Positions 17,609-27,377 of a DNA stretch of 64,000 nt are shown here, piece by piece. The stretch is from positions 160,171 to 224,170 of the forward strand of contig CAZBNP010000006.1 in NCBI GenBank assembly GCA_964493505.1. Direction: 5' to 3'. The notes under the pieces are model-generated. The model searched no databases and was not told where the DNA came from. It saw only the letters and a list, made by a program, of their open reading frames with translations. The position numbers and the translations under genes were made by a program. This DNA comes from Chryseosolibacter sp964493505. GTDB lineage: Bacteria; Bacteroidota; Bacteroidia; Cytophagales; Cyclobacteriaceae. The stretch's first letter is position 1. The number at the start of each line of letters is the position of its first letter.

Positions 17609-20176
17609 ATGGTCACAAACTACAATCAGGCCGTCTCTACGCGGTATCATATCTACAATAGTCTATTCCTGAATCTCCCCTATACAGGTATATACCGCAC
17701 AGGAACACTCCTGCCCCTCCTGCAGCAGTCGTGCGAAATCGGCTTTAACAACGGCAAAGACCCCAGCACCATCATTAAGAAATTTTTCAGCGATTTCGTC
17801 CCTTCGGCTTCAGAAGAGGAGTTGTTCGGACTGCTGTTCAACTTCATTCAATATACCGAACGCCAGGTCGTGCTCTTCGACTCAATAGAAGACGCTGCTT
17901 TCTCGCAGATCAATGATCTGAACGGCAAAGGAACGCTGACCGAGCTTTTGTTACGGGCCGAGTCTGATGGCGTCATCGACGAGCTCAGGAAAAAACTGGA
18001 CGACTTCAGCATCCGGATCGTTCTTACAGCCCACCCCACGCAGTTCTATCCCGGCCACGTGCTGGCTATTATCAACGATCTCGAAGAAGCAATCGGCGAG
18101 GGTAATCTCGAGCATATCAACCTCCTGTTGCGCCAGCTCGGCAAAACCGCCTTTATCAACCCTGAAAAGCCGACCCCTTACGGAGAGGCCAGTAGTCTCA
18201 CCTGGTTCCTGGAGAATGTGTTTTATGAAGTGATCCCGGCGATCATTATCAAACTCATGAAAGGCCTCGGCATCGCACCCGAAGGCTGGACGAATTTCGA
18301 CCTGATCAAGGTCGGGTTCTGGCCAGGTGGCGACCGTGATGGAAACCCGTATGTAACACACGAGACTAGCCTGGAAGTGGCACGCCTCCTGCAGCAAACG
18401 CTGATGCGTTGTTACTACCGCGACATACGGTTCCTGAAAAGGCGACTTACGTTTAAGGGCGTCGATCGCCTCATTGCAAAAGTTGAAAAGCACATCTATC
18501 CGATGGCCTTCGGCTCGGGAGAAGACGGTTATAAGACGCCGTCAGACCTGTTGAATGACCTTCTGGAGGCGCGAAATTTACTCATCCAGGAACACAACGG
18601 CCTCTTCCTCGACCTGCTGGACGAATCTATCATCAAAGTCAGAATATTCGGCTTCTACCTCGCCAGCATGGACATCCGCCAGGACAGCCGAAAACACGGT
18701 GAAGCCTGGGACGCTATCATGGAAAAGCTTGGCGCGAAAGACACCAAGCTGAAAGACTATCCCAAAGCCTCCGAAGCGGAAAAAATCAAAACCATTCTCA
18801 ACCTGAAGTTCAAGCCCGACACGCTTGAATTTGAGAATCCCTTCGTCCCCGAGTTGATGGAGAGCATTAAAGTGATCAGCAAGATCCAGCAGTTGAACGG
18901 CGTGGAAGGCTGCCATCGCTATGTGATCAGCAACTGCCAGTCGGCGCTGGACGTGATCCGGGTATATCAGCTGGCCAAGCTTTTGCTGGTAGACGGCGAC
19001 GAACTGCCACTTGACATTGTACCACTCTTCGAGACCATAGACGATCTTGCAAATGCTCCCGGCGTAATGGAGGCTTTGTACAACATACCGGAATACCGCG
19101 ACCACCTCAGGAGGCGCGACAACAAACAGACCATCATGCTCGGATTCTCCGACGGAACAAAGGATGGTGGCTACCTCCGCGCCAACTGGTCGATCTTTCG
19201 CGCGAAAGAGAACCTGACGTTGCTCACCCGCGAACACGGTCTTACAGTGGTGTTCTTCGACGGACGCGGTGGCCCCCCGGCAAGAGGTGGTGGCAATACA
19301 CACGACTTCTACGCTTCTCTCGGCGACACCATCGAAGACAGGGAAGTTCAGGTCACGGTACAGGGCCAAACCGTCAGCTCAAACTTTGGAAAGCCGGTGT
19401 CATGTATGTTTAACCTCGAGCAGTTGCTGTCTGCCGGGATCGAGAACGACGTCTTCCGCAACAAGAAGCCACTGTTAACCGACCACGAGAAGGGGCTTCT
19501 CGAAAGTCTCGCCGAGGAGGGACACCGCGCCTATCTCGACCTGAAACAACACCCCAGGTTTGTTCCCTACCTGGAAAAAGTCACACCTCTCTCGTTCTTC
19601 GGCGATATCAATATTGGCTCGAGACCGGTGAAGAGATCGCAGGGTGGGTCGCTTAAGTTTGAAGACCTTCGCGCAATCCCGTTTGTCGGATCGTGGGCGC
19701 AGATGAAACAAAATATTCCCGGATTCTACGGCGTCGGAAGTGCTATCAAACAAATGAAGGACAGCGGAAGAATGGAGGAGCTGAAAGCGCTTTACAAGCA
19801 GTCGCTCTTCTTCCGCACACTGTTGGCGAACAGTATGATGTCGATGACAAAAAGCTACTTCCCGGCAACAGCCTACCTGGCGAAAGACGAAGAATTCGGA
19901 GAGTTCTGGAAGAAGATGGACGATGAGTTCAGCCTTTCCGTTGAAATGGTACTCGAAGTTACGGGTTTGAAGGAATTGATGGACAACAATCCTGTCAATA
20001 AGGATTCCGTAAAACTGCGCGAAAGAATCGTGCTGCCGCTCATTACTATTCAGCAGTTTGCCATTCAGCATCTGCGCGACGCCGAAAGTGCCGACAAACC
20101 CTCCAGCGACGTGTATAAGAAGCTTGTGCTGCGATGCATGTTCGGGATTATCAATGCGGCGAGAAACTCGGCTTAA
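17609..20176 (+). CDS. ppc: Phosphoenolpyruvate carboxylase, divergent motif set
   Basis: Converts PEP and bicarbonate to oxaloacetate, an anaplerotic step. About 855 residues with the family landmarks in order: LTAHPTQFYP (the catalytic His region; most PEPCs have TAHPTE), FWPGGDRDGNPYVT, LGFSDGTKDGGYLRANW (usually GYSDSxKD), FFDGRGGPPARGGG (usually FHGRGG), SRPVKR and LRAIPFVGSWAQ. The catalytic His and the Arg/Gly loops are kept, while flanking residues differ, as in a Bacteroidota-type subgroup. The start is taken at ATG 17609; an in-frame TTG at 17567 would add 14 residues. Confidence 0.92.
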   Translation: MVTNYNQAVSTRYHIYNSLFLNLPYTGIYRTGTLLPLLQQSCEIGFNNGKDPSTIIKKFFSDFVPSASEEELFGLLFNFIQYTERQVVLFDSIEDAAFSQINDLNGKGTLTELLLRAESDGVIDELRKKLDDFSIRIVLTAHPTQFYPGHVLAIINDLEEAIGEGNLEHINLLLRQLGKTAFINPEKPTPYGEASSLTWFLENVFYEVIPAIIIKLMKGLGIAPEGWTNFDLIKVGFWPGGDRDGNPYVTHETSLEVARLLQQTLMRCYYRDIRFLKRRLTFKGVDRLIAKVEKHIYPMAFGSGEDGYKTPSDLLNDLLEARNLLIQEHNGLFLDLLDESIIKVRIFGFYLASMDIRQDSRKHGEAWDAIMEKLGAKDTKLKDYPKASEAEKIKTILNLKFKPDTLEFENPFVPELMESIKVISKIQQLNGVEGCHRYVISNCQSALDVIRVYQLAKLLLVDGDELPLDIVPLFETIDDLANAPGVMEALYNIPEYRDHLRRRDNKQTIMLGFSDGTKDGGYLRANWSIFRAKENLTLLTREHGLTVVFFDGRGGPPARGGGNTHDFYASLGDTIEDREVQVTVQGQTVSSNFGKPVSCMFNLEQLLSAGIENDVFRNKKPLLTDHEKGLLESLAEEGHRAYLDLKQHPRFVPYLEKVTPLSFFGDINIGSRPVKRSQGGSLKFEDLRAIPFVGSWAQMKQNIPGFYGVGSAIKQMKDSGRMEELKALYKQSLFFRTLLANSMMSMTKSYFPATAYLAKDEEFGEFWKKMDDEFSLSVEMVLEVTGLKELMDNNPVNKDSVKLRERIVLPLITIQQFAIQHLRDAESADKPSSDVYKKLVLRCMFGIINAARNSA

Positions 20177-20292
20177 GGGAAACCACGATGCCGCCTCTTA
20201 AGGTGGTCATGTAGGTTACTATGGTTGATAAGGTTTGGTTACATAATGTATGTTCCGAAACCCGCCGGGTATAAGGGAAGAATAAGCCTGCC

Positions 20293-22953
20293 CTAGTCGG
20301 AGAAATTCACCGAGAGGCTCGTAGCCACGCCAATCCTGAAGCCATAGCCGACATACTTCCCGCCGCGAAAAGCAGCAGCTCCTTCAAGGCGGAAGAAACG
20401 CAGTATCCCGTCTATCGAATAGCCGAGCTCCGTGTAGTTATCGCGAACCGGCGTCGCCAGATAGTTGACAAAAACATTCTCGCGAATGCCCGTCAACCGG
20501 ACAATGGGAATGGTAGTAACGAGAAACTTGCGAAACTGGTAATGAACATTTCCGGAGAAATACTGATCGTGTGTGCTGTGGAGATAGTAGTCGAGCAGCC
20601 TGAAACTCCCGACGGGGTCAGTGGTACTAAACGGAGTCTGGTTGCCGGTGAAGTGTTTATAGTCCATAAAGAACACCCGGTCGTTGTTCAGGAACGTTCC
20701 TCCTCTCAGCCAGAACTTCAGCGACCCTCTGACACCGAGATAGAACTCGTGCTTAACACCTAGTTCGAGCCGGTCGAAGTCGACATCACTTGCCAGCACA
20801 TCCCGAAATCCCTTCTGATAATCGACTGTGAATGCAGGCGACGAGCTTGGTATAGCGCGCTTCTCACCGTTCCTTATCCGGAACTTCAGCCACGGGCGCA
20901 TGGAAACCCCGATCGCGCCGACAAACGCCTGGTGTCGCGGGAATCCCGTATCCTCCATCGTCTCGGCTACGGGCCGGTTTGGTGTATAGTCTTCGATACG
21001 TTTCCGGTCGATCAGCTTGTAGTCCGACTCATTGAAGAGTTCGCGACGATCACTCAATGACCAGTTTGTCGTAACGGTAATAAAAGGATTGATCTTCCTC
21101 CTGTAGCGAACTTCTGCAAAATCGCGTTCATACAGCTTCATGAGATTCCTCTCCAAAAACAAAGTAGTGAACGTATTGACGACCGGGAGTATGGGATTCT
21201 CGGCGTTGAACTGACTCACATATCTACCCGCATCAACATCCAGCCTGTGATTACTGTTACGCAACGACATGTTGAGGTAGCCCGACAGTTTCTCCCGCGA
21301 GAACGCATAGCGCGCCACGGGGCGGAAAGTCAGTTGTGTTCTGTTTGTGTCTTGCAGCTTAATACCGTAGGCAACGCGGTAAACCAAATTGAAACCCTCG
21401 ACCGTATTGAAGCCCGGTATCGGAAAATAGATCCGGAAGTTTGAATGCTTTCCCACCCGATAGTTATCTCCGATCAGCAGGTCCCAGGGCTGAAAACCCT
21501 TGTGCCGGGAAGGCTTCAGGGTGTCTCCTTCCTTCCGGGCTCGCTCTACCTTCGCCAGGCTGTCCGCCTTGTCATAACCCTTTATCTCTTCCATCGTCAG
21601 CGGGATCGGCCGCACGTCGGCCCAATAGAGTGAATCCTTTCTGTAAGCCGCGCTGTCGATAGAGAAATTCACATCCGACAATACTTCCGGCTCTTTCCGC
21701 TCTTTCCGCTCTTCCTTTTCATATTCCCTGATGATCGTCTTCAGTTCCTTACGGGTGATCTCATCACCTGCCGCAAGACGTTCCTGAAGCTGAGTATTTC
21801 TATCAGGATTTTTTTTGTCGCGCGCGTGCGACTTTTCTATTTCCTTCGCTAGCGCCTGTTCCTTCTTCTCGTCTATCACCTCCATTTCTTCCACATATAT
21901 CTTCGGATTGAGCGCGATCTTGTAGTCGCTCACACCGGCGAGATAGGTGTACAGAAATTCGAACCCGAAGACTTTTCCGTTTACTTTGAACTGATGAGAC
22001 ACGGGAAGCCATACCTTCCCTTCGATAGGCGCGCAGGTCGATTTGATGTCTACTCCAATACCTAGCATGGAAGTGTGAAGATCGAGGCTGTGAAGGCTCC
22101 AGTCGTTTTCAACTATATTGAGAATCCCGTCAACAACCTGATCTCCCTTTGATCGGGGTGTGACACGGATCCTGCTCACCTCGTATTGTCTGTCCTTGAA
22201 AGTTCCGAGATACTCAAACCTGTAGTAAGAAAATGCCTTTGGCGAAAAAGGCGTGACTGTACCCGCGATCTCCGGTTGATAGAAACTGCCAAAGATATAT
22301 CCGTTGGGCGAGGTGTTGTTGTCTTTTCCGTCGCTGCGTATTGAAATAACTTTTTCCTCGAATTTGTTTGGCCGCGTAAATTTTATTTCGCTTACCGACT
22401 CGGAGATAAAGACCCTCCCCTTTTCGATTCCCTCCTTCCTGAGTCTTCCCTTTGCCAGCCACGGAAAGTCTACGAGTTTACCCGTTCCCTTTATATACAC
22501 ACGCGCCGAGTACGAGTCGAGCACGTTACGGTGATAATCGGCCTTGGCAATTGCCCTGCGCATGATGCTATAGGCCGGATCCTCGTCGTTTGCGTCGACC
22601 GTAACCGACGGGAGCACGATCTCTTGCGGAGCGAGGATGATATCCAGTGATTCGAGGCCGCTTTGCACTTCGATAACGCGGACCTCAGTCTTACGACCCA
22701 GGTGTTGAAAGACGAGGTCATAGCGACCTGGTTCTAAATGAATCTCATACCTGCCTTCAGCGTTCGCCGTCGTGCCGGTTCCCCTTTGCTTGACGAAGAT
22801 GGTTGCGTACGACAAAGCGTTTCCGGCCTCATCGGAAATACCTCCCCGTACGCCGCCGGATTGACCTGCGGCCTGGGATACTGTCATGGCGAGTATGACC
22901 GTACATAAAGCAAGGGATAAGAATTCCCGAAAGCTGACATTTCTATTCCTCAC
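20293..22953 (-). CDS. DUF5686-like outer-membrane protein with N-terminal CarboxypepD_reg domain
   Basis: An 886-residue exported protein. A signal peptide (LSLALCTVILAMTVSQAAGQ) precedes a CarboxypepD_reg beta-sandwich (about 35-110) of the kind that fronts SusC-like proteins. A long mixed domain follows, then a C-terminal half rich in alternating aromatic strands consistent with a beta-barrel. A charged, Lys/Glu-rich segment lies near 360-425. Function is unknown; the family is widespread in Bacteroidota. It is last in the leftward sigma-antisigma-gmk-nadD run, 16 bases after nadD. Confidence 0.85.
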   Translation of the reverse strand: MRNRNVSFREFLSLALCTVILAMTVSQAAGQSGGVRGGISDEAGNALSYATIFVKQRGTGTTANAEGRYEIHLEPGRYDLVFQHLGRKTEVRVIEVQSGLESLDIILAPQEIVLPSVTVDANDEDPAYSIMRRAIAKADYHRNVLDSYSARVYIKGTGKLVDFPWLAKGRLRKEGIEKGRVFISESVSEIKFTRPNKFEEKVISIRSDGKDNNTSPNGYIFGSFYQPEIAGTVTPFSPKAFSYYRFEYLGTFKDRQYEVSRIRVTPRSKGDQVVDGILNIVENDWSLHSLDLHTSMLGIGVDIKSTCAPIEGKVWLPVSHQFKVNGKVFGFEFLYTYLAGVSDYKIALNPKIYVEEMEVIDEKKEQALAKEIEKSHARDKKNPDRNTQLQERLAAGDEITRKELKTIIREYEKEERKERKEPEVLSDVNFSIDSAAYRKDSLYWADVRPIPLTMEEIKGYDKADSLAKVERARKEGDTLKPSRHKGFQPWDLLIGDNYRVGKHSNFRIYFPIPGFNTVEGFNLVYRVAYGIKLQDTNRTQLTFRPVARYAFSREKLSGYLNMSLRNSNHRLDVDAGRYVSQFNAENPILPVVNTFTTLFLERNLMKLYERDFAEVRYRRKINPFITVTTNWSLSDRRELFNESDYKLIDRKRIEDYTPNRPVAETMEDTGFPRHQAFVGAIGVSMRPWLKFRIRNGEKRAIPSSSPAFTVDYQKGFRDVLASDVDFDRLELGVKHEFYLGVRGSLKFWLRGGTFLNNDRVFFMDYKHFTGNQTPFSTTDPVGSFRLLDYYLHSTHDQYFSGNVHYQFRKFLVTTIPIVRLTGIRENVFVNYLATPVRDNYTELGYSIDGILRFFRLEGAAAFRGGKYVGYGFRIGVATSLSVNFSD

Positions 22954-22968
22954 CTAAAGGCGTTTTAG

Positions 22969-23547
22969 TTAGGGCCGGAGGAAGAATCCTTTGGCACGAA
23001 TCATCTCCTCCACAGCATCCGGGACCATATAACGCACCGACTGCTGCTTTCGTACACATTTTCGAATGAAAGTCGCCGAGATATCCAGCAAAGGGGCGTC
23101 AACCACTCTAACGTTAGGATGCGTTCTGAGCTCAGAAAGTTGCGCGCCTGGTCGGGGATAGATATAGATTCCGTAGTCTTCCAGGATTCTTTGATGGTTT
23201 TTCCACTTGACAAAATTGACCAGGTTGTCTTCACCCATAATCACCCTGAATTCCTTATCAGGATGTCGTTCGGTGAGATGAACCAGTGTATGGATCGTGT
23301 AACTTGGTTTTGGTAGATGAAACTCTATGTCAGAGGCTTCAATCTTATAGTGATCATACACCGCGGCGCGCACCATATCGTAGCGATCGAACTCGTGCAG
23401 CAATCCTCTCGCGGGCTTCAAAGGATTTTGCGGAGACACGACCATCCAGACCTTGTCGAGGTCGGTCGTTTCCGCCATGATGTTCGCGATAATCAGGTGC
23501 CCGATATGAACGGGGTTGAAAGAGCCGAAGAAGAGACCGATTTTCAA
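22969..23547 (-). CDS. nadD: Nicotinate-nucleotide adenylyltransferase, TTG start
   Basis: Adenylates nicotinate mononucleotide in NAD synthesis. The 192-residue protein begins exactly at the family N-terminus MKIGLFFGSFNPVHIGHL, with the nucleotidyltransferase GxFxPxHxGH motif, and has ISATFIR near the C-terminus. The first codon is TTG at 23547; no in-frame ATG fits. It lies 61 bases downstream of gmk on the same strand. Confidence 0.94.
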   Translation of the reverse strand: MKIGLFFGSFNPVHIGHLIIANIMAETTDLDKVWMVVSPQNPLKPARGLLHEFDRYDMVRAAVYDHYKIEASDIEFHLPKPSYTIHTLVHLTERHPDKEFRVIMGEDNLVNFVKWKNHQRILEDYGIYIYPRPGAQLSELRTHPNVRVVDAPLLDISATFIRKCVRKQQSVRYMVPDAVEEMIRAKGFFLRP

Positions 23548-23608
23548 TTGCTTTACTGAGTTGGTTTCAGATTACAAGGGCTTCGTTCACTCTACCGCAG
23601 TCCGTGGA

Positions 23609-24178
23609 TCATTTCCCCACAAACTCATCATAGAGTCGCTGCGCGTCTACCAACGACTTATCCAGATTCTCATTCACAAGAACGACGTCGAATTTATTGG
23701 CAAACTCCATTTCGAATTTAGCTTTAAACAGGCGTCGCGAAAGGCTTTCTGAAGTTTCCGTACCCCGGTCGTGCAGGCGTTCCCGGAGTACTTCAATGGA
23801 CGGGACTTTGACAAATACAGCGAGTGCCTTGTCTTTAAAAAAATTCTTGAGATTCAATCCCCCCTTTACGTCGACATCAAAAATAACATCTCTTCCCTCA
23901 CTCCAGATGCGCTCGATTTCCGATTTCAGCGTACCGTAAAAATTTCCTTCGTAGACTTCCTCCCATTCCACGAACTCGCCATTGTCGATTTTCCTTTTAA
24001 AGTCTTCGGGCGTAAGAAAGTAATAGTCTTTTCCATTCTGCTCCGTCCGGCCGCGTCGGTCGCGGGTAGAAGCGGAAATTGAAAACCCCAGGCTGGGATT
24101 GTTTTTGAGGAGATGTTTTACAATAGTGGTTTTTCCGGAGCCGGAAGGAGCTGAAAAAATAATTGCCTTACCAGCCAT
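23609..24178 (-). CDS. gmk: Guanylate kinase
   Basis: Phosphorylates GMP to GDP. 189 residues with a P-loop FSAPSGSGKTTI near the N-terminus, the GMP-binding STRDRRGRTEQNGKDYYF segment and a lid region. Its start codon directly abuts the stop codon of the upstream anti-sigma gene, so the two are almost certainly translated from one mRNA. Confidence 0.96.
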   Translation of the reverse strand: MAGKAIIFSAPSGSGKTTIVKHLLKNNPSLGFSISASTRDRRGRTEQNGKDYYFLTPEDFKRKIDNGEFVEWEEVYEGNFYGTLKSEIERIWSEGRDVIFDVDVKGGLNLKNFFKDKALAVFVKVPSIEVLRERLHDRGTETSESLSRRLFKAKFEMEFANKFDVVLVNENLDKSLVDAQRLYDEFVGK

Positions 24179-24454
24179 TTAACGCGAAAGATTTTGCACG
24201 ACCCGTCTTTTAATGTCTTCTACAAGTTCTTCAGGGGCGTGACTTGAACATTTGGACTTCAGCAGTTCGCGTATAGCTACCTCAAGATGGTAGTTTCTAT
24301 AGCAGGGCATACAGCTTTCGAGATGAACCGTGAGGAAGTTGTCCTTTTGCTCCTGGGTTGCCTCGCCATCGAGGATCAGTTGAAGCATCTCAAGACATTC
24401 GCGCTGGTTCGGACAGTCGTGCTTCCTGTTGCCTGGTTCGGAGAGATTACTCAT
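24179..24454 (-). CDS. Small zinc-finger anti-sigma-like protein
   Basis: A 91-residue protein with the ZAS-type motif HLESCMPCYRNYH (His-x3-Cys-x2-Cys) found in zf-HC2 anti-sigma factors. There is no membrane segment, so it would act as a soluble anti-sigma. It starts 5 bases after the ECF sigma gene and abuts gmk. The pairing with the sigma factor upstream is inferred from adjacency. Another CPNQREC cysteine pair lies near residue 14. Confidence 0.8.
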   Translation of the reverse strand: MSNLSEPGNRKHDCPNQRECLEMLQLILDGEATQEQKDNFLTVHLESCMPCYRNYHLEVAIRELLKSKCSSHAPEELVEDIKRRVVQNLSR

Positions 24455-24459
24455 ATAAA

Positions 24460-25047
24460 TTATGCGTTTTTATAACCCATTTTCTTTGCGTATTCACCTA
24501 ATTTTTCCTTCAGAAGATTACGTGCCCGATGCAGACGGCTTCTGACCGTACCGATCGGTATATCGAGAATCTTTGCCATTTCTTCATACTTGAACCCCTC
24601 CAGATCACACAATATAATCACCGTTCTGAAATCAACATCAAGTGAGTTAAGTGCAATTGAGATCTCATCCCCGATCATATCCTGAAGCGCCTCCACACGG
24701 AGATCGGGTGTTATTTGTCGGTCAACGTCTTCGGAGTTATAAAAAGTTTCAACTTCCTGATAATCGACTTTCGAAGGCTCTTTGCTCTTCTTGCGATAAT
24801 CATTAATGAAGCTATTCTTTAAAATCCTGAACAGCCAGGCTTTTGCATTAGTTCCTTGCTGAAACGAATCTATAAACCGGAACGCTTTCAAATAAGTGTC
24901 CTGCAGAAGATCCTTCGCGTCATCTCCATCGAGGGTTAACCTGTAGGCAAAGTTATACATGGAGTTTATATGGGGCATAAACTCCTGATTGAAAATATCT
25001 AGCTTCGCTTTCTCCGAATACTGCTGACGGATAACCTCTTCTTCCAT
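24460..25047 (-). CDS. ECF-type RNA polymerase sigma factor
   Basis: 195 residues with region 2 (LLQDTYLKAFRFI, then AKAWLFRILKNSFINDYRK) and region 4 (FRTVIILCDLEGFKYEEM, then IPIGTVRSRLHRARNLL). The start is the ATG of MEEEVIRQQ; an in-frame TTG at 25074 is less likely. It is likely regulated by the zinc anti-sigma encoded next. The placement of an ECF sigma/anti-sigma pair at the head of a gmk-nadD transcript is notable. Confidence 0.92.
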   Translation of the reverse strand: MEEEVIRQQYSEKAKLDIFNQEFMPHINSMYNFAYRLTLDGDDAKDLLQDTYLKAFRFIDSFQQGTNAKAWLFRILKNSFINDYRKKSKEPSKVDYQEVETFYNSEDVDRQITPDLRVEALQDMIGDEISIALNSLDVDFRTVIILCDLEGFKYEEMAKILDIPIGTVRSRLHRARNLLKEKLGEYAKKMGYKNA

Positions 25048-25375
25048 AACTCGTAAAAATAGTGAAAAAACCAATTAAACTACTGCTCCCTCCGAACCGC
25101 GCCTGCTGATTCCAGTGCAAAAAGAATACCGCGCATCGCCGTGTGAACCTTTTATCGCAATATCCGTGCGAGGAGCAATTCTGTGTTAAATACACGCCTT
25201 TTGGCCGGATTCTGACGCCATACCGCCTATTTACCGGACATTATTACCGATTAACTGACGCTTGAATTCACATTTGAGAAGCGAGTATATCAATTGGGAG
25301 GTGCCTGTCCGACAATCGCGGACAGGCACCTGATATTATCGCCCGTATTCATCCCGATTCGCGTAACCCCAACGA
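25048..25375. other. 328-bp spacer upstream of the ECF sigma gene
   Basis: No gene is visible. It should contain the promoter of the leftward sigma operon and the 3' region of the VWA gene. The only clear structure is the 33-bp palindrome listed separately. Confidence 0.5.
25299..25331. repeat. Perfect 13-bp inverted repeat (REP-like palindrome)
   Basis: Arms AGGTGCCTGTCCG (25299-25311) and CGGACAGGCACCT (25319-25331) with a 7-base loop. It lies 44 bases past the VWA stop on that gene's strand without a U-run, so it is more like an interspersed palindrome than a standard intrinsic terminator. Confidence 0.7.
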
Positions 25376-27217
25376 TCAGGGAGTCCTCGCAGACAAAGCG
25401 TGTGTTCTTACCAGGTTAATAAACTCACTTCGATATCCCTCCACGTCTGCTCCGCGGGCAGCAAGAGCCAACGCGATCACATCATCATACGTGAGATCGG
25501 TAGCGTACTGAGATTCGGTTAGCATCATTCCAAACGCAGCTACCGCAGCTGACCACCTGAAGTCATCGCTGGTTTGTGCAGCTGCGCGGAGATCGGCATT
25601 CAATACGTGCTCAAACACATTGCTATGGCTTTCTCCCGGGCGCTTGTACCGCATCTTGACCGTAAGCCAATCGCGTGAGTTGGTTCCCGACGGTTCCGGA
25701 CGTTCCTGATACTTAAGATCGTCTATGGAATAGAAGCTGCTCTTCACACCAACCGGTATAATTTCGTACAAGGCGGTTACCGTATGTCCCGAGCCTAGAT
25801 CACCGGCGTCTTTGCGGTCGTTGTTGAAATCTTCGTCGTTCAACCTTCTGTTCTCATACCCGATCAGCCGGTATGCCTGCACGCGTTCCGGATTGAACTC
25901 CACCTGGAGCTTCACATCGGTCGCGATGGTAAACAACGTGCCTCCAAACTCGGTAACGAGAACCTTGCGCGCTTCATTCAGCCCATCGATATAGGCATAG
26001 TTTCCGTTTCCCTTGTCGGCAAGCAGCTCCATTTTCGAATCTTTAAGGTTTCCCATACCGTATCCCAACACAGTGAGAAAGATTCCATCCCGCCGTTTCT
26101 CTTCTATCAGATCTTCCATTGCGTCGTTGCTCGATTCGCCAACATTGAAGTCGCCGTCGGTGGCAATGATTACACGGTTATTGCCTTTCGGGTTAAAATG
26201 CTCTTTTGCCAACCCATAGGCCAAACGCAAACCCGCTCCGCCGGCCGTAGACCCCCCGGCCTGAAGATTTTCGATAGCAGACAAAATCCTGTTCTTCTCG
26301 TCGCCGGCCGTTGGTTCCAGAACAACACGCGCCGCCCCGGCATAAACAACGATGGCGACATGGTCTTCCGCGCGCAACTGGTCAACCAGTATCCCGAACG
26401 ACTTCTTCACCAACGGAAGTTTGTTCGGCTGATTCATCGAGCCCGATACATCAATAAGAAACACAAGATTTGACGCAGGCAGATTATCGGTCGGAATACG
26501 TTTCCCCTGAAGCCCGATATGCACAAGCTGATGCTTGTCGTTCCAGGGAGCACGGGAAATTTCAGTATAGACATTGAAGGGATGCGCACCAGTCGGTTGT
26601 CTATAGTCGTAGCTGAAGTAATTGATCATCTCTTCAATCCGCACAGCATCCTTTGGCGGCTGCTGACCACTGTTGATAAACCGGCGAACATTGCTATAGG
26701 ACGCCGCGTCTACGTCGATCGAAAAAGTGGAAAGAGGTTTGCTCCTGGCGCCGTGAAAAATGTTCTCCGCGATACCCGCGTATTCCTCGGTATTGACATG
26801 TGGCGGCGCATAGTAACGACTCCCTGCGTCATGGGCCGGCATCGCCATCGTACGCGACATGTCCTGCTCATATCTCCTTTTATCCTGGGGGCGGGTAACA
26901 ACAACCTCTTCCAACGTCACCTCCGCGGCCATTAGCAGCACGTCTATCTCATTACTCTTTCCAATCCTGACTTCCTTCGTCGCATAGCCGGCAAAAGAAA
27001 AGGTCAGTATCCGCGTCGAGGCAGACACAGTCAGCGAATACCTACCCTTCGCATCCGTAACGGTAAAAGTACTCAGCCCCCTGGCCGACACACCCACGCC
27101 CGTTAGCGGAAGGTTGTCTACCGCGTCACGCACAGTACCGGTAATTGTCCTTTGCTGGTTGAGGTCGAATCCGGACAATACAAAACCGACCAGCACACAA
27201 AGAATAGCAGTTTTCAT
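25376..27217 (-). CDS. VWA-domain protein with CarboxypepD_reg domain (YfbK-like)
   Basis: A 613-residue exported protein. A signal-like N-terminus (MKTAILCVLVGFVLSGF) precedes a CarboxypepD_reg domain (about 25-110), a linker, a von Willebrand factor A domain with an intact MIDAS DVSGSM and TDGDFNVG, and a C-terminal DUF3520-like part. The segment NTEEYAGIAENIFHGARSKP before the VWA domain is typical of YfbK/lipoprotein VWA relatives. It is divergent from the sigma/TonB operon and probably belongs to the same envelope response. The start is the ATG at 27217; the open frame extends to 27346 without a plausible signal peptide. Confidence 0.9.
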   Translation of the reverse strand: MKTAILCVLVGFVLSGFDLNQQRTITGTVRDAVDNLPLTGVGVSARGLSTFTVTDAKGRYSLTVSASTRILTFSFAGYATKEVRIGKSNEIDVLLMAAEVTLEEVVVTRPQDKRRYEQDMSRTMAMPAHDAGSRYYAPPHVNTEEYAGIAENIFHGARSKPLSTFSIDVDAASYSNVRRFINSGQQPPKDAVRIEEMINYFSYDYRQPTGAHPFNVYTEISRAPWNDKHQLVHIGLQGKRIPTDNLPASNLVFLIDVSGSMNQPNKLPLVKKSFGILVDQLRAEDHVAIVVYAGAARVVLEPTAGDEKNRILSAIENLQAGGSTAGGAGLRLAYGLAKEHFNPKGNNRVIIATDGDFNVGESSNDAMEDLIEEKRRDGIFLTVLGYGMGNLKDSKMELLADKGNGNYAYIDGLNEARKVLVTEFGGTLFTIATDVKLQVEFNPERVQAYRLIGYENRRLNDEDFNNDRKDAGDLGSGHTVTALYEIIPVGVKSSFYSIDDLKYQERPEPSGTNSRDWLTVKMRYKRPGESHSNVFEHVLNADLRAAAQTSDDFRWSAAVAAFGMMLTESQYATDLTYDDVIALALAARGADVEGYRSEFINLVRTHALSARTP

Positions 27218-27377
27218 AGTCAAAATATTATGGTGAATTTTTATGGAATCGGATACCCGATGCCATCTTATAATGTTGAAGAGTGATATGCGTATAGCAT
27301 GATCTTTGTTTTGATATGAGATGCGGCGGCGGAAACTATTCCACAATAATCCGGATGATTTTTTCTAATTTGAGCCA

